DNA of 22,345 nt, from contig BFEA01000761.1 in the NCBI GenBank assembly GCA_003427395.1, positions 290,792 to 313,136 of the forward strand, written 5' to 3'. The stretch is from Chara braunii. Its lineage: Eukaryota > Streptophyta > Charophyceae > Charales > Characeae. Position 1 is the stretch's first letter; each line of letters opens with the position of its first letter. The notes under the pieces were generated by a model that worked only from the letters and a program-made list of their open reading frames with translations, was not told the DNA's origin and did no database searches. This document shows positions 1-7,509 of this stretch, one piece after another. The position numbers and the translations under genes are program-made.

Positions 1-148
1 GCACTCGGGGGGACCAACGGCATATCTCTAGGTGGCGGGCGCCAAGCTTGCCCAGGAAGGTACATGAGGCCAATGGGGATTGAACCCAAGACCTCCTGAA
101 TGCCACTTGCGTGCCTTACCAACTGAGCTAGGCCGCTGGATAGTCCCA
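1..148 (-). repeat. tRNA-derived SINE-like element (head and part of body)
   Basis: Read on the minus strand, this stretch has an A-box-like block (TAGCTCAGTTGG, complement of about 118-130) followed at tRNA-like spacing by a B-box-like block (GGGTTCAATCC, complement of about 76-87). Both are the internal RNA polymerase III promoter elements of tRNA genes. The T arm can pair (TGGG/CCCA), but the acceptor and D stems do not close properly, so this is not a functional tRNA. Non-tRNA sequence continues towards base 1, as expected for the body of a tRNA-derived SINE. The body is cut by the window edge. A weaker relative lies at about 4842-4965. A decayed tRNA pseudogene is the alternative. Confidence 0.6.
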
Positions 149-183
149 TCGTTTCCTGGCTGTAGATTAGCAAGATCTTCACC

Positions 184-240
184 AAAAAAAAAAAAAAAAA
201 AAAAAGAGAAAGGGAAGAAGAAGAAGAAGAAGAAGAAGAA
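184..240. repeat. poly-A run followed by (GAA)n
   Basis: An uninterrupted run of 22 A (184-205) is followed by a purine tract that becomes (GAA)n at 214-240. It separates the tRNA-like element from the U6-like fragment. It could be the A-tail of a retroposed copy or a simple microsatellite. Confidence 0.8.
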
Positions 241-289
241 TACCAAGATCATTGGAAGGAAAACAACGAATTGGCGCAAGTGGAAGAGG

Positions 290-350
290 GACCCCGGGAC
301 ATCAGTTGGAGCTATACAGGAAAGATTAGCATGTGCCTGCGCCAAGGGCA
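290..350 (+). pseudogene. Degenerate U6 snRNA-like fragment
   Basis: The segment aligns with the 5' half of U6 spliceosomal RNA: a GGGACATC block near 296, TTGGAGCTATACAGGAAAG near 306-324, then GATTAGCATG (324-333) and CTGCGCCAAGG (337-347). U6 has the same order with the invariant GATACAGAGAAGATTAGCATG segment. Here ACAGAGA is changed to ACAGGAA and there are small indels, so it is a pseudogene or a U6-derived repeat, not a working U6 gene. The homology fades after about 350. A better preserved U6 fragment lies on the minus strand at 7447-7509. Confidence 0.6.
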
Positions 351-368
351 AAGGGGTAAAACAGAGAA

Positions 369-500
369 AGTCCAGTCAATCAAACCCAGCAATGGTGTCC
401 CACCAGTGGACAGCCCAGCCATTGGGTGGTGGGGGGGAAGAGTTAAGTCCATCAATCAAAGCCAGGGATGGTGTTCCACAGTGGACGGCCCAGTCATTGG
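369..500. repeat. Tandem duplication of a 56-58 bp unit
   Basis: Two diverged units begin with AGTCCA(G)TCAATCAAA and end with GCCCAG(C/T)CATTGG (369-426 and about 445-500). Both contain ATGGTGT(C/T)CCAC and AGTGGAC(A/G)GCCCAG. The spacing between starts is about 76 bp. Open frames across the unit are not coding-like. Confidence 0.7.
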
Positions 501-959
501 AAACCCCCTTTGGAAACCCCCCTTTTCAGGTAAACACGCTGCTGCTGCTGAAAGGCTTAGTGTAGGGGTCGGATAAAGGCTGGTGGCACGTCGCAAATGA
601 CCACGGCTGGGACTTTTGAGGGCCTGGCGGGGCAAAATTTGGCGTTGGAAGGAACGCTGGACCCGGTTTCCAGCAGGTGCAGCTCCCCACCAATAGAAAG
701 GAGCCATCGGAACCATGCCGGCCTCTACCCTCTGGGGCTCTTATCACCCAAGGGGTAGAGGACCTGGCCCTGAAGGATGATTGTGAAAAAAATAAAAATA
801 AAAAAAAATGGCGTTGGAGAAAGGAGGACCAGACCCACTGCCCCCTCCTGCGCCACGCCCACAGGGTCTCAGAAACCCTGGACCCGATGATATTCTCGGT
901 CCCCCCGGCCTGGCTGCCTTCTTTCCCCGAATACAACGCATGGTTATTACAGGGGTATT
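501..959. other. No recognisable gene
   Basis: This is moderately GC-rich sequence with short homopolymers (A-rich 786-808, C-runs near 901). Several overlapping open frames exist on both strands, but none shows a recognisable domain, a splice pattern or a second similar copy in the window. Confidence 0.5.
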
Positions 960-1003
960 TAGACTGAAAGATGCCCCAAAGATGGCTATAATGACCGGCG
1001 TAT
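960..1003 (+). repeat. Fragment of the mini inverted-repeat element found at 2033 and 4190
   Basis: The block AGACTGAAAGATGCCCCAAA followed by GGCTATAATGACCGG matches one half of the element at 2033-2237 and the reverse complement of the element at 4190-4276. Only the central segment and one terminus remain. Confidence 0.55.
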
Positions 1004-1544
1004 GTTGTATTTGGTGGAAGAAGGGTAGTGATTCTGCGGAAAGGCCTATCCTTTCAGCAGGCAGACTGGGTGGCAGTGAGGGAGGAGGCCCCCCCCCTGC
1101 AGATACACAATGTAGTTGATGTAAGGCTGGAAGGGGTAATGGTTAACCTGTTTACTAGGAGAAAGGAGGAGGGCTCCCTGGTCAGGCAGGTGTCACCAGG
1201 ACGTGGTGCAATGGCACGAAAAAGCCTAGGTTATCGGGTCTGGGTGCTGCAGACACGCTCGTAGTAGGAGGAAGAGGGAGTGGTAGTAATGGTGGTGGTG
1301 GTGGTGGTGGTTATGGATGGTGCTAGTAGAAGAAGAAGAAGAAATGAAGGATGGATTTGGCTTCATGGCAGTACATGCATCTTCGTTATTCGATCACTGG
1401 ATAACGTGCATCTTCGTCGTAGTTGCAAGCAGTGGAACTGCAATGACATTTAGGTTTTTTTTTTTTTTTTGGATAATGTTACAATTTATGTATTATGTCA
1501 AAGATCTTGAGCTGCTTTGCAATATAATAATTTGAGTTGCTTTC

Positions 1545-1577
<33 letters not shown>

Positions 1578-2032
1578 TGCTTTCACAAATCATCAGAGCA
1601 AGACTTTCTCAGATCAGACAGAGTACACAAGAGAGAAAAGGAGAAATGGCAGCTAGTGACAAAAAAGGACAGAATTTTGAACAGATGATATCACCTGCTG
1701 CTGCTGTAGTAGCTTCTCTAAGTAACTACTATCCATGACCAGAAAAAAGGACAATTAGATGTTTGATTGATTAGCTCCACGCCGGGAAAAGGGATTTTTG
1801 TCTGTGCTATATACTCTCTGTCTCTAAGCTCTAAGAGAAGAACCCATAATTTTTTAACAAATGACATTTAATGAACATAAATTTTGAATCATTAATATGG
1901 CAATTTATATTTTATGCATATACATTCTGTATGTATGTATGTGAAAACCTACATGGTCGGTCCGAATGATTCTCACCTTTTTTTGTTGATTGCAGACCAC
2001 TTAGTCGCCAGTTGAAATTCTCTACCATCTTC
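1004..2032. other. Non-coding interval with simple repeats
   Basis: No gene is supported. The interval contains a short (GGT)n array at about 1287-1313, a (GAA)n at 1330-1343, T16 at 1455-1470 and A29 at 1545-1573. From about 1740 it becomes AT-rich. The short open frames read through the homopolymers. Confidence 0.6.
1545..1573. repeat. A29 tract bounded by near-identical 11-bp direct repeats
   Basis: The tract is bounded by GAGTTGCTTTC on the left and GAGCTGCTTTC on the right, and a third relative (GAGCTGCTTTG) lies at about 1510. The layout resembles a target-site duplication around an A-tail with nothing else inserted. Local slippage or a short tandem repeat interrupted by poly-A is equally possible. 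Confidence 0.6.
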
Positions 2033-2237
2033 ACCCGAATAGAACGCCCACCTGGTCATTATCGCCTGTATGCAGACTGCAAGTTGCACCAAATAGGCGG
2101 CTATAATGACCGGGCGTTTATCGCTGTATGCAGACTGCAAGTTGCACCAAATACGCGGCTATAATGACCGGGCTTTTATCGCTGTATGCAGACTGCAAGT
2201 TGCACCAAATACACGGCTATAATGACCGGGCGTTTTT
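2033..2237 (+). repeat. Mini inverted-repeat element with 58-bp internal triplication
   Basis: The left end reads GAATAGAACGCCCACCTGGT and CATTAT. The right end (GGCTATAATGACCGGGCGTT) is nearly its reverse complement, giving a roughly 85-bp inverted-repeat unit. The unit TGTATGCAGACTGCAAGTTG...ATAATGACCGGGCGTTTATC is repeated three times with starts at 2067, 2125 and 2183, an exact 58-bp period. The units differ by only a few bases, so the expansion is recent. A single, oppositely oriented copy lies at 4190-4276 and a fragment at 960-1003. Confidence 0.75.
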
Positions 2238-2674
2238 TTTCGGTAGTGAAGATAGTAGTAGTAACTAAAGTACTAAACCTTAACTTACTCACCATAAGAA
2301 CAACAAGTACTGTACTGGCCCTTATCTTATTAAGAATTTAAGAAACAAATTCAAACAAATAATAAAGTTAAGTAAAACTTCAATGGAGTTCTAATTGGCT
2401 TAAACCAACAGTACTTGCTTGGCCCAGCAGCTATCGGCCACGAAGGAAAAAATAGAGTAGAAACGTTTCTAGTCGGATGAATTTGGGCGCTCCTGTAGTG
2501 CCCCGTACGTTTCCTAAAATTGTGGCTTGTTGACAGGGACACAACTTTAGGAAGTACTGGTGGGGTTTAAAGCTCCGATGCGAATTGCACAACCGTTGCT
2601 GCTAGGGGGTAGCCTTGTATGTGGCAGCAGTCAGTATCTCTAGCTGTGAGTGGAACCCTTGGCGCACGCTTCCG
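2238..2674. other. No recognisable gene
   Basis: AT-leaning sequence without a coding signature. I see no RNA gene or further repeat here. Confidence 0.5.
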
Positions 2675-2958
2675 TGATAACTCTGGTGATAGTTCTGGTG
2701 ACAGTTCTGGTGATAGTTCATCTGGTGTGATAACTCTGGCGACAGCTGCAGTGATAACTTCACCAGATAATCTCCCCATTGGCAAGGAGCATCCAGGTCT
2801 TGACTGCTGTCGGTGCGTCATTATTATCTATGTGTAGATGACCATATATTCTGCAAGCTGTGGCAGCCATAGCTGCTGAGGACAAGCTTCGGTGATAGCT
2901 TCAGTGACATAGCTTCGGTGACGTAGCTTCGGTGACATAGCTTTGGTTATAGCTTTGT
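2675..2958. repeat. Two short degenerate minisatellites
   Basis: The first (about 2680-2745) repeats a roughly 12-bp unit TCTGGTGATAGT with variants. The second (2885-2958) repeats a roughly 15-bp unit AGCTTCGGTGACAT. Both carry GGTGA(T/C)A, so they may share an origin. Open frames here (Ser/Gly/Asp repeats) are products of the repeat. Confidence 0.75.
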
Positions 2959-3300
2959 GTGTAAAAGCCGCAACAACACTCGTGGGACGGATGCATTTCT
3001 GTCCTTTGTCAATCGTCACTGGTTTCGGAACGTTTTCAATCCTTCACTTTACTGGGTCACCAGCTCGCTCACTCGTCTCCACTGCTCTCCGTATCTCCAG
3101 GCATCGTCTGATGGGTGTCGGGTTCCAAGCGGGGTGGTAGCTGGAGGTCTCTTTCCATGTTAAGGTACAGGTTTGAATCTTGGACTGCATTCTCGATTGC
3201 CTGCAGAAAAATGGAAAGAAACGAATCATAATTCAACTTCATTAGAATGCCCGAACGGTCAAAACTGTTCTAATACAAGCAGTAGCTGTCACCGTCCTGT

Positions 3301-3392
3301 TGCAGTAGTCGCCATGATCATAGCGGTGTCGATGATAGTAGTGGTTATGGCGGTGGTGGTAGTAGCACCAGCGGCAGTGGCGGCGGTGGAGG

Positions 3393-3443
<51 letters not shown>

Positions 3444-3865
3444 CAGCAGTAGTAGCAGCAGTAGTAGCAGCAGTAGTAGTCGTAGTGGTAGTAGTCGTAG
3501 TGGTAGTCGTAGTGGTAGTCGTAGTGGTAGTAGTGGTAGTAGTGGTAGTAGTCGCAGGCGTAGTCGAAGTCGAAGTCATAGTCATAGTCGTAGTAGTAGT
3601 AGTTGTTTCCAGTGTAGCAGCCATTTACATAATTCATTAAAAAAAGCGTTTTACGTGATTGTTGTTGTTGGTGGTGGTTGCAGTCGTAGTGGTAGTCGTA
3701 GTGGTAGTCGTAGTGGTAGTAGTGGTAGTAGTCGTAGGCGTAGTCGAAGTCGAAGTCATAGTCGTAGTCGTGGTAGTAGTAGTTGTTTCCAGTGTAGCAG
3801 CCATTTACAGAATTCATTAAAAAAAAGCGTTTTACGCGATTGTTGTTGTTGTTGGTGGTTGCTGT
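3301..3865. repeat. Compound trinucleotide array with a 180-bp tandem duplication
   Basis: The sequence runs from GCA/GTA-type triplets (a pure (CAG)n block around 3396-3436) into a long GTAGTG/GTAGTC array. A non-repetitive block, GTTTCCAGTGTAGCAGCCAT followed by an ATTCATTA(A)n GCGTTTTACG stretch, occurs at about 3603 and again at about 3783, exactly 180 bp apart. The duplicated unit includes its own GTAGTCGTAGTGG array. Poly-Val, poly-Thr, poly-Ala and Tyr/Asp-rich frames here are translations of the array. Confidence 0.85.
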
Positions 3866-4189
3866 AGCAGTAGTAATAATTAGTAGTACTTAGAGTGGTG
3901 GTAGAAACAGCAGTAGCAATACTGGTTGTGGCAGTAGTGGCACTAGCGGTTAATGGACCACCAGTAGTGGAGATGCCAGTCATAGCAGTAGGAGCAGCGC
4001 TGTAAACAGTGGTAATGGTGCTGATGAGCATGGTGGTGGTAGCAGTTGCAGCTGCAGCAGAAGTGGCAACAGAAGCAGCAACAGAAGCAGCATTAATAGT
4101 AGAAGAACAAGTAGCAGCAGTGATGTCAGTAGAAGAGGTGGAAGTGATAGTAGTGCCCATGGCAGTACTACCATCTTCAACTGAATAGA
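3866..4189. repeat. Degenerate GTA/GCA trinucleotide sequence
   Basis: This is a continuation of the triplet array, heavily mutated (AGCAGTAG, GTAGTAG, GAAGCAGCA). No gene is supported. It ends where the mini inverted-repeat element begins. Confidence 0.65.
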
Positions 4190-4276
4190 ACGACCAATCA
4201 TTATAGCTATATATTTGGGGCAACTTTCAGTCTGGATGCAGTGACAATGACCGGGTGTTCTATTTGGTTGACGACG
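4190..4276 (-). mobile_element. Miniature inverted-repeat element (about 85 bp)
   Basis: The left terminus GAATAGAACGACCAATCATT, plus ATAGC, pairs with the right terminus (reverse complement AAATAGAACACCCGGTCATT). The core is the reverse complement of the core at 2067-2100, so this is a second, oppositely oriented insertion of the same family. It has no coding capacity, and no clear target-site duplication is visible. The insertion sits at the edge of the trinucleotide array. Confidence 0.65.
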
Positions 4277-4841
4277 GTAGTAGCAGGAGCCGAAGCAGCC
4301 AGTTTCTGTCTGCCCTCAAGATTAATTGGAAAGAGCGAATTGGCTTGGGCACGCACGCTTTCATGCACTTTCGATTTGGGGTACATATATAATCGGGAAA
4401 AAGATCGAGATTTCAATGTTTGCAGATCAGGCAAACATGCCATGAGCATCCGATCATCTTGTGGACCTGAGCTGAAACTTGCATTCATTAATGTGACGGC
4501 CAACTGTAGAACTGGCCAGATTACATCACATCATTTGATATGCTTCCTGGATTCTCTTCATGCACTCCAAGCTTCCAGGCTTCCAAGTGTATATGAGCCT
4601 CTTAACTTCTCATCAAGCTAAATCTGCATCGATGCCCAACTCCTTCCTGGCATAGATGTTCGACTATGAAGGGAGTGAGTTGTCGGTCTGTGAAAATGTG
4701 TTTCTGTCTTTTGCTGTATGTCTGCATTTGCAAAACAGTTATCGATGTCGAAAAGTCATAGACTCTTTTGAGTCTTTTCATTTCCTTTTTTTTTTTTTTT
4801 TTAAAAAGGGCAATGGCCTTGAGATGTCATCATTGAACTGA
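4277..4841. other. No recognisable gene
   Basis: Open frames of 98-126 codons overlap on both strands, but neither shows a recognisable domain. A T-run lies at 4784-4802. The sequence looks like unique non-coding DNA. Confidence 0.45.
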
Positions 4842-4965
4842 CCAGCCCCAAGTAATTCAGAATTGTTTTTATGTCATCTGGATTTGAACTTGGATGAACT
4901 TGGATCCGTATTTCAACAGTTCGTGGTTATACCAAACTGATCTAGGCGCATTGGTGGAAAGTCGT
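4842..4965 (-). repeat. Second tRNA-like (SINE-like) head
   Basis: On the minus strand an A-box-like CGCCTAGATCAGTTTGGTAT (complement of about 4930-4949) is followed by B-box-like AAGTTCAAATCC (complement of 4880-4891). A 12-bp internal duplication of the B-box segment (CCAAGTTCATCCAAGTTC) is visible. The A-box region resembles the one at 117-130, which suggests one SINE family. Decay and the duplication argue against a functional tRNA. Confidence 0.5.
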
Positions 4966-5144
4966 TGACTCTTATTCTGTACATCTCTCGCTGCTGTGTT
5001 TGTGCAGGTTGGTAGGAAGCGTCAACAATAATTACACTACTGTATTTATGCTATGCTCTATGGTTGGTCACTCCTGAGTCCTGACATCTAGAGAGTAAAT
5101 GGCGAAATAGGTGCAGCATAGGAAGTACTGAAAGTACCTCAGAT

Positions 5145-5146
<2 letters not shown>

Positions 5147-5236
<90 letters not shown>

Positions 5237-5237
5237 N
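5147..5237. repeat. (CT)n microsatellite ending in an ambiguous base
   Basis: About 45 uninterrupted CT dinucleotides end at an N at 5237. The N is the only ambiguous base in the window and sits exactly where adapter-bearing sequence begins, so this is a likely assembly join. Confidence 0.9.
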
Positions 5238-5332
5238 CGGGACTTCAAACTCGTACCGTTTAGGAACTCGACCGTATTTCAGACACCCTAGAACCTGTCT
5301 CTTATACACATCTAGATGTGTATAAGAGACAG
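5238..5332. other. Nextera mate-pair junction adapter with duplicated left flank (assembly artefact)
   Basis: Positions 5295-5313 read CTGTCTCTTATACACATCT and 5314-5332 are its exact reverse complement. This is the Illumina Nextera mosaic-end sequence in the head-to-head form produced by mate-pair circularisation. The 57 bases to its left, and the adapter itself, recur without change at 10192-10286. The sequences to the right of the two copies differ. This is library-derived DNA. Its translation gives the tell-tale peptide SYTHLDVYKRQ. Confidence 0.97.
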
Positions 5333-5593
5333 GTTTCAATCATGAGAAAGGACAAGATTGTCACTCAATTGGAACTTAAAACAGTCACACACACACACAC
5401 ACACACGGACACCGACCCCCCCCCACACACACACACACACGCAAACAACAGTTGTGGTGACAATCTACAAGACACAGACACTTACTCAGATGCATGTGTG
5501 AGTGCTTGCATTTCCTGGTTAGATTGATACTGAGCAAGGAGGATCATCAGATGTGTGGTGAGCCATAATTTGTCCTTTTTGCCTTTTCCTTCT
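5333..5593. repeat. (CA)n microsatellite in otherwise unassigned DNA
   Basis: A CA repeat occupies 5386-5440, interrupted by GGACACCGA and a C-run. The rest of the interval shows no gene. The left boundary is the adapter, so the physical neighbour of this sequence is uncertain. Confidence 0.8.
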
Positions 5594-5959
5594 TTAGAAC
5601 TGCATCACATACTGTTGTCGCAAGCAGAGCTGTCTAGTTTGGGCTTTTCTGGTGTGTAGAATGCTAGGGCCCACTTGAGGAAGGTTGGGGAGGCAGCAAC
5701 CAGAGGCACACAAGAGGACAGAGTGTTGGAAGGGTCTGGGTCTCTGGCAGTCATTTGCAAAGTTGTTGTGCACTAGGGACACACAAACCATTGGGCAGAT
5801 CGCTGAGTTTTCACGAGGATTTTTCATGTTGCGCACAGTGATTTGTACACGAACAGGGCGAATGAAGAATGCTGGCTTGGTCCTGGTGATACAACGGTAA
5901 CCTATTGGAAATGGGAACGAGGCGTCAGAAACTGTAATCTGTTTCAGACTTTCAGTCAA
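5594..5959 (-). CDS. Unrecognised open frame, possible exon
   Basis: A 121-codon frame on the minus strand has ordinary amino-acid composition and no simple repeats, unlike most frames in this window. Near its start it reads SFPFPIGYRCITRTKPAFF, then VQITVRNMKNPREN. The FPIGYR string recalls the F/Y-rich (FYRN) domain of chromatin proteins, but the following residues do not fit convincingly, so I assign no function. No start context or paired splice sites confirm it. It could equally be chance open reading. It lies between the CA repeat and the 169-bp tandem duplication. Confidence 0.22.
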   Translation of the reverse strand: MTESLKQITVSDASFPFPIGYRCITRTKPAFFIRPVRVQITVRNMKNPRENSAICPMVCVSLVHNNFANDCQRPRPFQHSVLLCASGCCLPNLPQVGPSILHTRKAQTRQLCLRQQYVMQF

Positions 5960-6011
5960 TGTTGTTATCTGGGCACAGTACTGCGAGATTGAGGGAAAAC
6001 AGTGTCTTACT

Positions 6012-6345
6012 GCTATTTAGGGAACAACAGTGCACATCGTAAATTTGTACTGTTCCCTTCTGTGGGTGAAAGGGAAGGAAGTGTCACAATGTTTCTACCA
6101 TAGGAGAGGAAGCGCTCAATAGCAGTGTCTTTAGCAGCAGAGAGGAAGCAGGACAGGCAGCAGCAGAGGTACCCCCCACGGCTATTTAGGGAACAACGGT
6201 GCACGTGGGAAGTTTCTACTGTTCCCTCCGTGGGTGAAAGGGAAGGAAGTGTTGCAACGTTACGCGCCCATTGGCGAGGAGGCCCTCAATAGCAGTGTCA
6301 TTAGCAGCAGAGAGGCAGCAGCAGTGGTACCGGCAGAGGCACCAG
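6012..6345. repeat. 169-bp tandem duplication upstream of a membrane-protein gene
   Basis: Unit 1 starts at 6012 and unit 2 at 6181, both with GCTATTTAGGGAACAAC. Both contain TGTTCCCT followed by GTGGGTGAAAGGGAAGGAAG, CTCAATAGCAGTGTC and TTAGCAGCAGAGAGG. Within each unit GGGAACA and TGTTCCC form a 7-bp inverted repeat with a loop of about 25-30 bases. Conservation of the arms while the loop has diverged is notable. The second unit runs into a CAG/GCAG-rich stretch (6300-6465) that leads to the start codon at 6466. Confidence 0.8.
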
Positions 6346-6465
6346 CGAAGGCAGCAGCAGGGCAGAGGAGGAGGCGGCAACGGAAGCAGCCACAGCAGAG
6401 GCGGCAGCAAGCCAGCTGCAACGGCAGCAGTGGCCGCAGCAGAGGCAGCAGAGGCCGCAGCCACA

Positions 6466-7245
6466 ATGTCGATGTCCACGAGAATCAGTTTGGAACCGGT
6501 TTATTCCACTTCCGTGTCCACTGTTGTACTACCGGTCGTGGCACGGCGGGACCACCACCGACAGGTTTCAACCTCAAGCCACCCCTTCCACCATGTCGAA
6601 GCGAAGAACTGTTTGAGCACAGCTGTGTGCTCTGGAATGATACGATGGCAAGATAGCGCGTTGGGCTCTACGCAAAGGCAACACGACTCTTTGGCCTTGA
6701 CGATGCGCCGGCGCATGTCGCAGCATATATGCACAATGCATTCCGACCTGTTTGCGGACCAAGTTCCTGCAGAAGCCATTTTGTTGTCAAGCGTGCACAC
6801 AGGCGAGGTTGCGACAGAGCCCACAATGCCGGTCGTCCAGTCAATGGCGCCATCTCACGGAGAGAACTCGAAGCAAACAGAACTCGGCACTCCTTTTGGT
6901 TCTTCGCCGTCTGCAAGATGGTGTTCGCTTTTCCTCGCCGGGACAACCCTGTTGTGGGAGCGGCGGGCAGGTGCAGAACCAGTAGAGTTGAGCGGCTCCG
7001 AAGTTTTGACAAATGATCTTATCTCTGTGCTCGTTGTGGCCGCAGGCGTGGCACTCGTCTTGTTCAGTGCAGGGGTGATCTACCTCACAGTCGTTGACTT
7101 TAGGGAGAGAAAGGCTGCTGAGGAAGCAGAAAAGGCTGCAGCCGCCGCTGCGGCTTTGTCCCCCCGAAAACCAAAGAAGGCACCCAAGGAACCTAGGGAA
7201 GGAGGGCCCAAAGGGTTTGGCAGCAGTAGTAAAACGAAAGCCTGA
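6466..7245 (+). CDS. Small single-pass membrane protein, probably plastid-targeted
   Basis: The open frame encodes 259 residues from ATG 6466. It stays open further upstream to an ATG at 6271, but that part is CAG/GCAG repeat with Arg/Gln/Ala-biased translation and looks like leader DNA. Residues 1-150 are rich in Ser, Thr, Arg and Ala with few acidic residues, as in a transit peptide. Residues about 145-160 (CSLFLAGTTLLW) are hydrophobic and precede AGAEP, a possible thylakoid-type processing site. A clear membrane span covers about 185-207 (ISVLVVAAGVALVLFSAGVI), followed by YLTVVDFRERK, an Ala/Lys/Glu-rich stretch and a basic Pro-rich tail ending GPKGFG. This arrangement resembles a conserved plant chloroplast transmembrane protein of unknown role (I recall At3g51510 as the type, unverified). 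An intron in the N-terminal half cannot be excluded. Confidence 0.5.
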   Translation: MSMSTRISLEPVYSTSVSTVVLPVVARRDHHRQVSTSSHPFHHVEAKNCLSTAVCSGMIRWQDSALGSTQRQHDSLALTMRRRMSQHICTMHSDLFADQVPAEAILLSSVHTGEVATEPTMPVVQSMAPSHGENSKQTELGTPFGSSPSARWCSLFLAGTTLLWERRAGAEPVELSGSEVLTNDLISVLVVAAGVALVLFSAGVIYLTVVDFRERKAAEEAEKAAAAAAALSPRKPKKAPKEPREGGPKGFGSSSKTKA

Positions 7246-7404
7246 GAAGCTGACGACAACCTTACTTCTTCTTTTTAGTAATCCTCATTGTTCTTGAAAG
7301 ATGCACCGTGCGCTGCCCTTCCCCCCCCCCCCAACTGCTTTCTGAACCTTCCTCCTGCTCTCACACCTTGTGTTTTCTTCTGTTATCTGGTCTGCTGCCA
7401 TCAT
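7246..7404. other. 3' flank of the membrane-protein gene
   Basis: After the TGA the sequence is pyrimidine-rich (CTTCTTCTTTTTAG, C12 near 7321). No canonical AATAAA is visible. It probably includes the 3' UTR. Confidence 0.35.
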
Positions 7405-7509
7405 CTTTTTTTTTTTTCTTTTTTTTTCTTTTTTTTTTCGTTCTCCGCACAGGTACCATGCTAATCTTCTCTGTATCGCTCCAATTTATATGGGGGTGTC
7501 CCGAAGGAC
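7405..7509 (-). pseudogene. U6 snRNA 5'-half retropseudogene with A-rich tail
   Basis: On the minus strand the first base (7509) begins GTCCTTCGGGACA, the 5' stem-loop of U6. It is followed by AAATTGGAGCGATACAGAGA and AGATTAGCATGG, which is the conserved U6 ACAGAGA and catalytic region with one substitution (GAGCGATAC for GAACGATAC). The match stops at about 7447, after a degraded CCTGCGC. After a few bases it runs directly into an A-rich tract (T-rich 7405-7438 on the plus strand). A 3'-truncated small RNA joined to an A tail is the structure of a tailed retropseudogene made by LINE machinery. Without the 3' half and the terminator it cannot act in splicing. A more degenerate U6-like piece lies at 290-350. 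Confidence 0.8.

Noticed and set aside
1-148. Functional tRNA gene
   Set aside because: Promoter boxes are present, but the acceptor stem and D stem do not pair and no sensible anticodon stem forms.
3396-3436. Short regular repeats as a CRISPR array
   Set aside because: The repeats are contiguous triplets without unique spacers, in a eukaryotic context.
3173-3817. Long frames rich in Val, Thr, Ala or Tyr/Asp
   Set aside because: They are translations of the GTA/GTC/GCA trinucleotide array. Every frame is open because the repeat lacks stops.
5139-5339. Minus-strand and plus-strand frames containing SYTHLDVYKRQ, MYKRQ or MCIRDS
   Set aside because: These peptides are translations of the Nextera adapter pair and the CT array, not proteins.
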